From assembly GCA_014218235.1 (NCBI GenBank), contig CM024759.1, forward strand, positions 76,281,079-76,345,078: DNA of 64,000 bases. Direction: 5' to 3'. Below, piece after piece: positions 35,421 through 45,206 of the stretch. How positions within the stretch are numbered: the stretch's first letter is position 1; each line of letters opens with the position of its first letter. Position numbers and translations under genes: made by a program. The notes under the pieces were generated by a model that had not been told where the DNA came from, made no database searches, and saw only the letters and a program-made list of their open reading frames with translations. The stretch comes from Colocasia esculenta (lineage: Eukaryota; Streptophyta; Magnoliopsida; Alismatales; Araceae).

Positions 35421-35515
35421 ATTTAAAAATATATAATAATTGAACATTTTGGTATATCCATAGTCTAGTTGTACATATGTTCATATTGCAATACAGAGCA
35501 ACGGCAACTATGATA

Positions 35516-36389
35516 CCTTATTTACCTGAATATCATTTAAGTAAATGAACATTTACTTAAGATATTACATGTAAATAAGGAAATACCCCCCATTTGAATC
35601 CAATAAAAATATCAAAAAAATCATAGCTCTTACTAATAAAAAGTCAACTCTCCCATCGAAGAAGAAAATCGCGATTTCGGTGATTTTAGCGAAATGCTAG
35701 CTTTCTAATCTCTCATGATTTGGCCTATCTAAAAATTTGATAATTCAAATAAACCATATGGAACACTCTCTCATAATTTGGCCTATCTAAAAATTTGATA
35801 ATTCAAATAAACCATATGGAACACTAAAAATCCAAAGTCCGGTAAAAAAAGTCAAACGTGCATATGACTTCTCCAAGGGAGCCACTCTCCTACTGACAAT
35901 ACTTAAGTCTGCTTGAGATCTCTCAGGATTTGGTCAAACATAAGCTATCATCACCTAAACTCATGAAAATTTTCACTTTTTAATTGAAAAGAAACTAGAA
36001 AGTGACAATTCTCATGAGTTTGAGTGGTGATAGTTTAGGTTTGACCAAATTCTGAGAGATCTCAAGCAGACTAAGTGTTGTCAATAAGAGAGTGGCTCCC
36101 TTGGAGAAGTCATATGCACGTTTGACTTTTTTTTGGACTTTAGATTTTTAGTGTTCCATATGGTTATTTGAATATCAAATTTTTAGATAGGCCAAATTAT
36201 GAGAGATTAGAAAGTTAGCATTTCGCTAAAATCACCGAAATCGCGATTTTCTTCTTCGATGGGAGAGTTGACTTTTTATTGGTAAGAGATATAATTTTTT
36301 GATATTTTTATTGGATTCAAATGGGGGGTACTTCTTTATTTACATGTAATATCTTAAGTATTACTTAAATGATATTCAGGTAAATAAGG
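35516..36389. mobile_element. Fold-back element with ~430-bp inverted arms
   Basis: Begins ccttatttacctgaatatc and ends gatattcaggtaaataagg. The two arms are inverted copies of each other almost to the centre at about 35985-35995, and TA lies on both sides (35514-35515, 36390-36391). The left arm has an extra 57-bp internal duplication (near 35705-35820). No coding capacity. Single arms of the same family are at 21430-21887, 30539-31140 and 32797-33395. The superfamily is uncertain: a TA duplication would suit Tc1/mariner, but the flanks are not decisive. Confidence 0.8.
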
Positions 36390-36394
36390 TAAGT

Positions 36395-36730
36395 GGAGGG
36401 GATCAAGCGTACTGAAGGTAACCTGAGAGACTCTCCGTCGCCCAGAAATCTCATCATGAAGCTCTTGTTGCAATTGAGTTGTCAATTTACTGTCTTTTTC
36501 CCCTTCATGTACGATTTCATTTCATTCCTCACCTCAACTAGACATGATGAGCATTTAGTTACATTTCCTGAAATCCCAACAATATGTAGCTTAAGGCGAT
36601 ACACGCCTCCTCCCATGTGTTTTCCTTTTCCACACCAATTACATTTCACTCTCTTCTGTCGAACATCAATGAGGGTACCATGAGCCCAACCAAGATCAAT
36701 GCTTAGCTGCTCCACCTCCTACTTTTGATG
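36395..36730 (-). pseudogene. hAT transposase N-terminus, BED zinc finger
   Basis: The minus frame 36715-36482 encodes MEQLSIDLGWAHGTLIDVRQ, then KRVKCNWCGKGKHMGGGVYR with LKLHIVGISGNVTKCSSC. This is a C-X2-C ... H BED finger for DNA binding, followed by VRNEMKSYMKGKK. It continues less clearly to about 36395. It is the first exon of the inner hAT gene (or of the truncated copy at 35233) and is homologous to the plus-strand BED remnant at 24136. Confidence 0.8.
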
Positions 36731-36818
36731 TTGTTCATCAACCATGTTCCTGTGTAAGATAGAAATTCACTTAGATGTGTGATTTATGCGTGTGAATTTT
36801 GTACAATGAGAGTCAATG

Positions 36819-37262
36819 AAGGCAATTGAGTCTGCAATCAGACTCTAATGAACTTAATTGAGTGCTTTAGACACTCAAATTGCACCTTACCTACAATAAT
36901 TAGATAGAATCTCTACTTTTAAAACCCTAATTAGGGTTCAATTTGTGGTTTTTGGCCAAAGAGGGTCGGGCAATACAATTGAGTCTGTAATCAAACTTTA
37001 ATCAACTTAATTGAGTGTTTTGACAATGCACCTTAATTACAATAATTAACAGAATCTCTACTTTTTAACCCCTAATTAGGATTCAATTTGGGGGTTTTGG
37101 CCAAAACGGGTCATGCAATGCAATTGAGTCTGCAATCAGACTTTAATCAACTTAATTTAGTGTTTTAGACACTCAATTGCACCTTAATTAAAATAATTAG
37201 ACAGAATCCCTACTTTTTAAACCCTAATTAAGGTTCAATTTGGATTTTTTGGCTAATGAGAA
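36819..37262. repeat. Three ~150-bp tandem repeats in the inner hAT
   Basis: Units begin caattgagtctgcaatcag near 36819, 36973 and 37117. Each contains cttaattgagtg, gcaccttaa and aaaccctaattagggttcaa. They lie next to the BED exon, mirroring the array at 23575-24060 in the outer hAT, so this repeat is an ancestral feature of the family. Confidence 0.7.
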
Positions 37263-38043
37263 TCATAAACATCTTATCAATGCTACTTATCTACGGATCT
37301 ATAACTTATTAAGCATTTCCTATTTTTTCATATTTTAAAAAAATTTTACCTTAGATGATGGCGGCGGCAGCAGTAGAAACTAGAAACCACTCTCCTTCAC
37401 CCACAAAAAGGTTTCCCAAGAGGTGGACAAACACCCCAACAGGTGCAACACTCTTCTTGGGACACCTTAGGGTTTAGATCTTAAATTTTAACAAGTAGAG
37501 AAGGGAGAAAGATAAGGAGAAAGCAAGAGGCGGCCGGCGGCGATCATCGTCGGAGCTCCGACACCGACATTGCGACGGGGGGGGGAAGCGGGGGCTGAGG
37601 TTGGGAGGCCACAGAGATGAGGTAAAGGGGGCCGAACTGCGCAGACAAACAGCATGCTGTCTGCACAGGCTTGATCCCTCCTTAAGGAGAGATCCGCGCG
37701 AGTCGACCTAATCGGGCCAGATCCAACCGGATCCGGTCCGATTCTGGCCGACTCCATTAGGAAAAAATAAAACCTGCCTAAATCGGGCTAGAACGGGTGG
37801 AATCGGGGTGGAATCAACCTGGATCGTATAGAATCGGCCTGGATCAACCTGGATCGTACAGAATCGGCCTGGATCGACACGATCCAGTCCGATTTAGCTC
37901 AATCCACCCCGATTCCACTTAAAATTGTGGGGGGTCGGCATTCTCTCCCCCCCCCCAAAAAAAGAAAAAAGATCGACACCTGCCAATTCTGACTCGAATT
38001 GGCCGATTCTGATCCAGATCAGCAGTCGATTTTGCCATCCATG
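37263..38043. other. Right subterminal region of the inner hAT
   Basis: GC-rich leader-like sequence (37340-37760) followed by repeated gaatcggcctggatc/aacctggatcgta words up to the terminus at 38043. No coding frame is supported here. Confidence 0.55.
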
Positions 38044-38815
38044 CATGTAAAAGCATGTATATATATATTTTTATGCAAATGTGAAGTTCTTCAAATTTAC
38101 CGTTTTTTCTGATTTTTTTTATTTTCCTGTGTTTTCTGAATTTTTCTAAATTTTCCACCAATTTTACAAAAATACATATATAATTTTTAATCTAGCCGAT
38201 TTAGGATTGGCCGGAGTTCCAGCAAATCGTCCGAATCGCCAATCCAATTTGGATCAAGATAGGGATCATGAATGGAATCGGCCCAAGCCGATTCCTGGGA
38301 CAATCCAATTTTGTGTTCCATGCAAGAGAAAAGAAAGGATGGAGAAATATACAAGGTGAAGCAAGAACTAATTAGATGAGGTTCAATTCTTTTAAGGCTA
38401 GCATGTAACAAGGACCCATAAATAATACTTAAACCTTAGGGGGTACACATTGATCCATAACAGCATTGACACATAAAACTTCGATAAGGTTCATGAAAAA
38501 CTTGATAAATTGTGGTGTGGTAGGACCATAGGAGTATATAGACATCTGTCAATGTTGCTAATCTACTGTTTGTTCAGCCACCAAGGAATACAGCAATGGA
38601 AAGAACCATCATCTCTTGTTAAGCATTCTAGTGAGTAACTCATAGCTGCAACTACATCAAGTCTGTGCACACTCATTTAAACACACATGCATGCATGCAT
38701 GAAGGAAAACAGACCCAAGTATTAAGAATCCATCAGCATACTTCAGTAGTTCCTGACTAGATAATGCTTAATATTATCAAAACAATAAAGTAGATCCACA
38801 GGAAAACAAGCTCAC

Positions 38816-39807
38816 CTTGCTAAGCACTGAATATTGCCATTAAATCCTCCAGTATTCACATCAAAAGATGTGGTATTCCAGATAGATGACATCATAAATG
38901 CGGCGCATAAATAGGGAAGTAAGTTCCATGAACCATTATTGCAAGACCCCACTTCTGCTATAATGGAAGATACAAATTCTGTGTCATGTTCCCCAACAAC
39001 TCCAATATTATTTGCAATTATCCTCAACCTTCTCATTTCATCCTTTTCAGGTATTTCATCTGGCAACTGCTTAGCCATCCCTGAAAGCAAAGAAACAATA
39101 AGAGATGCTTTCTCTTCCAGAACTGCTCCAGCAGCCTCCACAAGAATCCGGTGGAAAGCTATTGCATGACCTGCCTGGATGCAGAATCCAATCACTGTCT
39201 CTACGTCCACAATTTGCCTCAGATTTGCTTCTCTCTCTATCCTGTCAAGAGAATTCATACTTCCTGCCACTGCCTCAAGTGCTTCACGATTAGATTGCAA
39301 TGCACTGTCAATGCAGTTCAAAAGAGCTGCAACATGTTCTCTTATCATCCTGTCAAATTTATCAAATCCATACCCACCAAAAATACGAAACAAGGCCTTT
39401 AACTCTCTTGTATCAGTGAATGACTCTGCAAAATATGCCCCAATAAGTCTTGAACTTTTAAAACAGTTATGCAGTGGAGAAAAAGTAACTCCAGTACTGG
39501 ATGCATCCTTAATTATGTTCTCAATGTACCAGCTGCAAACAATTTCTACTGCAGATCCACTAGCTTTGTCTGAGGTTCTCTCAAAGGTCTGCAAAGGATA
39601 AACAGGACCGGCAAAGGTCTCTGACAGCAGGACTTCATGAATTCCAGTCGTCAAATCCATGCTAATGTGTTGCTCAGCTAGAAGGATGATGCTTATATGC
39701 CTTCGGATCAAAGACTCGATAACTGAGGGGCACTCAAGGCTGTTATCCATTCTCAAGACTGAAAGAAGCCTCCTTTTGAAGTTTACAAGGATGCAGTCTC
39801 TCATGTA
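38816..39807 (-). CDS. NAP1: NAP1, antepenultimate exon (992 nt)
   Basis: The exon starts after a ttttcag acceptor (39810-39808) at YMRDCILVNFKRRLLSV and ends LAAG-type at CLA plus AG of a split Arg codon before gtgag (38815). It encodes 330 residues with strong NAP1 features: PSVIESLIRRHISIILLAEQ, HISMDLTTGIHEVLLSETF, GAYFAESFTDTRELKALFRI, FGGYGFDKFDRMIREHVAAL, VETVIGFCIQAGHAIAFHRI, IPEKDEMRRLRIIANNIGVV and NTGGFNGNIQCLA. There are no stops or frameshifts. The open frame runs upstream to 39921, but that part is better read as intron because the acceptor precisely meets the conserved start. The rest of NAP1, about 60 percent, is not recognised in this window. Confidence 0.93.
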
Positions 39808-41960
39808 CTGAAAAGGAACAAAAACCAAATTATGACGATGATAAAATTGTTTAACATTTTCCATTATTAATTTTTTAAAGCTTTTTGCAGAATGCTCTGA
39901 CCCAAAAGAAAAATATAGCATTTAACGGTTCACACATTAAAATATAGAAGTAACAGTAATAAAATGGCATCTTGAAGAAGACGAAAGAAGATGGCAGCAT
40001 GGTAAGTGTCGTGGATCTCTGGGCAAGGAATTAACATATCACTTGCTAATATAGGTCATTGCCACATGCCCAGATGTAATGTCACTCTGCAGCAGTGAAC
40101 CAAACACTTGCACTGTGGAGTGAACGTATGACAAGGGCCAACAAGATCAATCTGCCATCCTGGAAAGGCCATGCCGTCATGTAGTAATTTTATCACACTT
40201 ACTTTAAAAAAGCAGATGATTTCCCTACTGTGATCATAAGTCAACAGCCTATGTTTCTCCATCAAGATGTTTCTACTATTAGAAACACAAAATCATCTGT
40301 ATCTATGTGCAGAAGAATATTCTATAAAACATCCATATGGTTGGCATCCATATGGACACATAATTTGCATTAAGGCTGTCAGAAGGATAATTAATGACCC
40401 ACAGAGATTTGCAGCTTGAAGTAAGAAGGGCATGAAAAAGTTGCAGGAAGATGACCACAATTCAAAGACAAACAAATAACAAAGTATTCATAGATGGATG
40501 ATATAGACCATGTACCGCAAGAAATAAATTGCATAGACCCCAGGGATGAGGGGAATCTACCAGCATGAGGCCAAAAGACAGCCAAAATTTTGTATCAATG
40601 CTATGTGATGAAAAATTGACAGAAATAGTAGTGAAAGCAGCAGCCGAGCCAAGAATCCACCAATGCACCATGTACATGTGGAAATATTATCAAAGAAGGT
40701 AAATTGTGCCACCATTTTTATTACTAAATAGAGATAATATGATTGTCTGGGGTGGAGAGGTTCCTCTCTCAATCAACAACACTGCAAATTTCAAATATAA
40801 AGCACAAGGTGGAACTCAAACCACAATACAACTCAAAAGATACTAAAGGATGCATCTTTGATTGTTTTTCTGTGACTATGCCTACGGCCCTACACTGTCC
40901 AATCATTCATCAGAGCCGCCAACTCATGTTGACCTTGTCTAGCAACTGGAACAGGACCTTTATCTAGGCTTCTCAAAAGCCATTTATATTGTAGAGCCTT
41001 ACAGTCAACATGGATGAAGCAATTTTGTTATTAGAATAATTTCCTCGAAAATCCAAGAAGAGAAAAAGTCAATATCAACTGTCATACCCATTTGAAAATC
41101 CAGTAACTGCAATCCTTCCTCTAACAGATACCTTGCATTTCCATGAATTGCAGTTCCCTAGAATCTCAGAGAGCATCCAGCTGCAACGAACAACCACCAT
41201 TGATCCCCTCAAGGTCATCGGATGGGGCATTGGCCAAAAGGGAATCCAGCTGGGCAAAAACCTCTTCCCTGTGGTTGACTGTTTACTGTTCCAAGATTTC
41301 TGCTTGCAGACCATCAAAGAAATTAACCACTGCACTCACCTTTTCACAAGATTGCCAACTTCATGCAGAATCGCAGATCACCACCCCCCTCCGCCTTCAG
41401 CTATTATGGTGTCTGGAAGTCAGATGGAAGAAGGCAACGATCACATGTATCTCGCACCTTGACATCCACCATATTACAAGCAGGAAGAAATGGGAGATGC
41501 ATTGGAGGTGGCAGAGATTTTGCTGCTTCCAAGTTCTTCAGCTCAGGCCTGGAAGACATCACAGGGCTCCCACCTGCCTCAGAAATTGCCCTGCAAACCT
41601 TGGAAGGTGTGAAGAGATCTCCCTCATCCCCCATTTTCCTCCTCCAATAGATTTGAATATCTTCTTCTTGCATAAAATGGCTTCTTCACAGAGCCCTGCT
41701 ACAATCTCTGAAACCATTGTCAGATTGCTTGCCACCAAGCCACTTACCCAGCTTGGAGAGACTGACTAGGTGTTCCTTCTGACATTTTGAATGTCTCTCT
41801 CTTTTTGGGGAAGGTCAGGCTGAATTCAGCCTCAACTAATTCGATGGTTGAACATGATTCAGGAATACTTGGCCTACGAGTGGAATGAGTCAAGTTCTGG
41901 CGCACAGCATTCAGCTTGGATTCAGTTAACTTGGTCATCTTCAGACTTCAGCCTCCGATC
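39808..41960. other. Probable NAP1 intron; no further exon recognised
   Basis: Upstream of the NAP1 exon in transcription order. No frame here resembles NAP1. Frames at 41143-41769 (plus) and 41075-41335 or 41744-41938 (minus) have no domain I recognise. A minus-strand phrase VNFFDGLQAEILEQ near 41290-41330 could be an old retroelement or gene fragment but is flanked by stops. Confidence 0.45.
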
Positions 41961-41991
41961 ATTTTTTTAATAGCCTAGTGGCCAAGGCCAC
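41961..41991 (+). mobile_element. SINE-like left part with tRNA A box
   Basis: tagcctagtgg at 41971-41981 fits the RNA polymerase III A-box consensus. The gypsy insertion point is ten bases later. Joined across the gypsy (removing one gccac copy), the B box at 62478 lies 32 bases after the A box, a normal tRNA spacing. This suggests a tRNA-derived SINE or tRNA pseudogene that was split by the retrotransposon. Confidence 0.5.
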
Positions 41992-42522
41992 TGTTGAACC
42001 CCAAAAAGTTACAGACAACATCCTGGGTACTTCCCTTCAAGGATAAACCAACAACTCTTCAGGCCGAGTTAAGTCTCTGAACAAATCGGAAGAGATTAAC
42101 GCCTTGTACTAAACATTGAAGTACAAATATGGCATGGAAGAAAAATCCAGTAACATGAGGTCTATAAAGACCAAGTGACAAATACAAATACAGCACGGAA
42201 CAAATCCGGCAGCACAAGGTCCATGAAGACCAACTGTGAGATACAAATACACGGAAGAAATCCGACAGTACGAGGTCCATAAAGACCAAGCATGAAGTAC
42301 AAGTACAAGCACAAGCACAAGAACAAGTCGGCGACAGAAGCTCCAAGGATGCAAATGCAACTCTTCACCGGGCAAAACTCCGAGCAAGAGAAGCAAGATT
42401 TCAGCAAACCAGTCCCCCCAAAATGAGTCCCTTATAGCCTATTTATAGGCAATCCTTCCCCCCATTTCAAAACACCCCTTAGGTCTAAGGGGAAGGGGGG
42501 AAGAGAGGGCGGTTGGAGGGCT

Positions 42523-42775
42523 CCAACCTGTTTAATATTAAACAGGTTGGAGGGGAGGCCCCCTCCAACTTCTTAACATAAAACCGGTTGGGGGGGTGCT
42601 CCCCTCCAACCGGTTTTATATAAAAACAGGTTGGAGGGGAACCCCCCCCCAACCTGTTTTATGTAAATCAGGTTGGGGGGGTGCCCACACCCCCAACCTG
42701 TTTTATATAAAACAGGTTGGAGGGGAACTCCCCCCAACCTGTTTAATGTTAAACAGGTTGGGGGTGTTCCCCCCA
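42523..42775. repeat. Array of ~28-bp palindromes ccaacctgttt..aaacaggttgg
   Basis: Consecutive inverted repeats each place ccaacctgttt and aaacaggttgg around an AT core. The first (42523-42550) is a perfect 28-bp palindrome with core aatatt. Others near 42620 and 42700 have tatata cores, and one near 42738 has aatgtt. Variable ggaggggaacccccc spacers, themselves complementary, separate them. The array lies about 65-320 bp upstream of the TATA-like site, where LTR enhancers sit. It is repeated at 60008-60260. Confidence 0.85.
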
Positions 42776-42840
42776 ACCGAAATGGGGGTTCTCCCCCCTC
42801 CTTCTCCTGTTTATGCAGGGAGGGGAGGAGAAGCCAACCC

Positions 42841-42849
42841 CTATAAAAG
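42841..42849 (+). promoter_or_regulatory. TATA-like box of the gypsy LTR
   Basis: ctataaaag sits in an otherwise GC-rich stretch, with an equivalent at 60327-60335 in the 3' LTR. It is the best candidate for the element's promoter; the start of transcription cannot be fixed from sequence. Confidence 0.55.
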
Positions 42850-43365
42850 GGGAGGCACCCCCTTCATCTGAAATGGAGGGCAGAAAACCCCATAAGCCCC
42901 CATATGCTGGCCACCAAGCCCCAGAAATCCCCCTCTATGCTGAAGAAATCAGTCCCCATAGGGAGGAGAAAATCCTAGAAAACCCCCCCTCTATGCTGGA
43001 AAAAACCAGTCCCCATAGGTGCAAAGTCCCCCAAAAAAAAATCCCTGCTGGTTGGCAATCCCCCAAGCCTTGTAAACCAGTCCCAAAACCCTTGTAAACC
43101 AGTCCCTCCAAGCCTTGTAAACCAGTCCCAAAACCCTTGTAAACCAGTCCCTCCAAGCCTTGTAAGGTCCTGGTTCTGAAGTTTTCAGAAATACAAAAAT
43201 TTCCGTCTTTCCAAATCTCCTTCCATCCGTTCTTCCAATTCTTTGGTTTGGCGTGAAGGTATTGGTTTGTTTCTTGTTCAATATGGAGTGAGGAGTGCCT
43301 GATAACGTGAAAAAGAGCGGGAGATCGCCATCGTATACGGCTCCGACATCTCCCTCGCGCCACAT

Positions 43366-43985
43366 CCCCACATCGAGCAAGTCTCTGTGGGGATCCAGGG
43401 TTTAAATACCGTCCATATTGAGCAAGTCTCTATGGACATACGGTATTTAAACACCCTTTCTCTCTCTCTCTCGGTATATTTATACCCCACATCGAGCAAG
43501 TCTCTGTGGGGGATTCAGGGGTTTAAATACTGTCCATATCGAGCAAGTCTCTATGGACATATGGTATTTAAACACCCTTTGTTCTCTCTCTCTTGGTATA
43601 TTTATACCCCACATCGAGCAAGTCTCTGTGGGGATCCAGGGGTTTAAATACTGTCCATATCGAGCAAGTCTCTATGGACATATGGTATTTAAACACCCTT
43701 TGTTCTCTCTCTCTTGGTATATTTATACCCCACATCGAGCAAGTCTCTGTGGGGATTCAGGGGTTTAAATACTGTCTATATCGAGCAAGTCTCTATGGAC
43801 ATATGGTATTTAAACACCCTTTGTTCTCTCTCTCTTGGTATATTTATACCCTACATCGAGCAAGTCTCTGTGGGGGATTCAGGGGTTTAAATACTGTCCA
43901 TATCGAGCAAGTCTCTATGGACATATGGTATTAAACACCCTTTGTTCTCTCTCTCTCTCGGTATATATATATACCCCATATCGGG
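43366..43985 (+). repeat. ~120-bp tandem array encoding paired hairpins
   Basis: Five units of about 119-123 bp. Each holds hairpin A (CCCCACA, 13-nt loop TCGAGCAAGTCTC, TGTGGGG; first at 43366-43392) and hairpin B (GTCCATA, the same loop, TATGGAC; first at 43411-43437, loop there TTGAGCAAGTCTC). B is extended outward by GTTTAAATAC pairing with GTATTTAAAC. A CT-rich tract and the palindrome GGTATATTTATACC separate units. Degenerate hairpins follow near 43977 and 44042. The array starts about 520 bp after the TATA-like site, so it would be transcribed. Confidence 0.9.
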
Positions 43986-44084
43986 CAGTTTCTATGAACA
44001 AATGGTATTTAAATACCCTTGTATGTTTGCGCTCTAAATGCCTCCATATCAAGCAAAACTCTATGGGTACGGACATTTAGGTGC

Positions 44085-44420
44085 CTTGTACTCACATGTA
44101 TATGTTCCGTCGAGGAGACTCTGCTCAAGCAGGGATTCTGCTCAAGAGGATATCTGTATAATCATAATCTCATGCTTATATGCATATGTCTTCTTGAGGA
44201 AACTATGTCTAAACAGAAATTCTCATCAAATACATACTCATATAATTGTGAGTCTATGTTCATACGGATATGAGTCCTGAGTTGAACTCTGCCTACGTAG
44301 GGGTTCTACCCGAGAACATATCCATATAAGTACAATCATATGTATATATTTCCTTAAGGACACTTCGTCAAAACGGAAATTCCGTCCTAAAATTTACTCG
44401 TATGTTCATAACTATGTGTT
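44085..44420 (+). repeat. Diverged ~100-115-bp repeats
   Basis: Three or four worn units carry an acatgtatatgt/tgcatatgt word, then ccg(t)cgaggagactctg, cttgaggaaactatg, ctgagttgaactctg or ttaaggacacttcg, followed by a short inverted pair (for example gcagggattctgc) and a second atat-rich part. They follow directly on the hairpin array and may be older derivatives of it. The same set is at 61530-61860. Confidence 0.55.
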
Positions 44421-45003
44421 TATATGCATACGTTTCAACTAAGATTTTGTCTCTGGAAACGAGTATATACTCAAAAGATAATTTCGCTAACACGGGCCTG
44501 TTCCTGCCCAGGACAAGCTACATACTCTTTTCAAAAGACAACCCTATTTTCCAAACTCAGACTCATTCTGTTCAAAATAAACAAAGCAAAAAAAATGTTG
44601 TCTTGAAATTTCTTACAGATGCATATATTCTCGCCCACGCTATGAAATGGTATTCGGGTTGAAATAGGTGTTAATACGACACCTAAGGTTTTTAACTCGA
44701 TGTAAATGTAACATCGATTCCGATCGATGGAGACAGGGGTCCAGCACACGCCACCCCAATCGCCTGATGATTAAAAGGCACGGAATCAAAGAAGTTCAGA
44801 TCAAAACACGGCGCACCCATCCGTTTCACGGATATATATAAAAAATTCTTTCTCTGCATTGCGCAGACCCTTACTTCTGCCTGGTAGGCAGGTTGGCACG
44901 CCCCGCAACACAAAATAAGTCAAAAAACATGATAAATGAAACGAACCTCCCCATACGATGATGGGAGAGGGAAAGAGGAAGGAAAAATTCCCGTGTCCAC
45001 AGC

Positions 45004-45022
45004 TGGCACGCCCGGTGGGACC
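45004..45022 (+). promoter_or_regulatory. Gypsy primer-binding site
   Basis: tggcacgcccggtgggacc begins two bases after the 5' LTR end at 45001. It starts with TGG, as a tRNA CCA end requires. I cannot assign the tRNA with certainty. Confidence 0.7.
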
Positions 45023-45206
45023 CCTTCTCACCATTCATAGCAAAAGGGCGAGATATATGCATCCATCTTTATAAAAATCCTAATACTGATAACTTCCTAT
45101 GAAGGTACTCTCTGAAGGTACTCTCTGAAGGTACTCCGTGAAGATACTCCGTGGAGGCACCTCAAAGGTACCTGGGCGAAGAAAAGCAAATCCCAAATTG
45201 TTGGAA

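Larger units (their letters stand above)
26125..38043 (-). mobile_element. Inner hAT element inserted in the outer hAT
   Basis: Left end catgtatggcaggattggatc. The right end read in reverse is catggatggcaaaatcga. It is flanked by a perfect 8-bp duplication catgtaaa (26117-26124 and 38044-38051). It carries a nearly complete set of transposase domains on the minus strand, in order from right to left: BED finger (36482-36715), DUF659 (34846-34138), dimerisation region (27650-27021) and Gly/Asp-rich tail (near 26700-26600). It is interrupted by the 28210 element, a tandem duplication, a fold-back element and another hAT terminus near 35233. Confidence 0.85.
22996..38322 (+). mobile_element. Outer hAT element (host of the nested stack)
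   Basis: Left end catggaatgcagaatcggc. The right end read in reverse is catggaacacaaaattgg. It is flanked by a perfect 8-bp duplication caagagaa (22988-22995 and 38323-38330). Without the nested inner hAT (26125-38043 plus one TSD) it is about 3.4 kb. It carries plus-strand transposase remnants (BED finger near 24130-24290, acidic region and tail near 24890-25880) and GATCGG/CCGATC-rich subterminal sequence at both ends (23010-23290, 38200-38310). It is defective by frameshifts and missing domains. Confidence 0.85.
22694..38815 (-). other. NAP1: NAP1 intron, 16.1 kb, filled by nested hAT elements
   Basis: Donor GT at 38815-38814 (CAAG/gtgag) and acceptor AG at 22695-22694. Removing the outer hAT insertion (22996-38322) and one 8-bp target copy leaves an ancestral intron of about 790 bp. 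Nearly all of the expansion therefore comes from one insertion that was itself repeatedly invaded. Confidence 0.85.
41992..45001 (+). repeat. Gypsy 5' LTR (3010 bp)
   Basis: Starts tgttgaacccc and ends cgtgtccaca. Contains an upstream palindrome array (42523-42775), a TATA-like ctataaaag at 42841-42849, short ccttgtaaaccagtccc repeats (43065-43165), the ~120-bp hairpin array (43366-43985) and a diverged ~115-bp repeat set (44085-44420). It is 36 bp longer than the 3' LTR, mainly from one extra copy of the ccagtccc repeat. Confidence 0.93.

Noticed and set aside
39808..39921. Extending the NAP1 exon upstream to the ATG at 39921
   Set aside because: A ttttcag acceptor falls exactly where the conserved YMRDC segment begins, and the added residues (MLYFSFGSEHSAKSF...) are unlike NAP1.
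41075..41938. A host gene or retrogene upstream of NAP1
   Set aside because: Fragments such as VNFFDGLQAEILEQ are followed by stops in frame, and I recognise no domain.
43387..43934. Frames repeating YPTSSKSLWG and HIEQVSMDIWYLNTL in the gypsy LTR
   Set aside because: They are repeat translations of the hairpin array; unit length changes shift them among frames, unlike a selected protein.
43366..43985. CRISPR-like array
   Set aside because: Units are full-length tandem repeats without unique spacers, in a plant LTR, and the short constant part is a hairpin loop.
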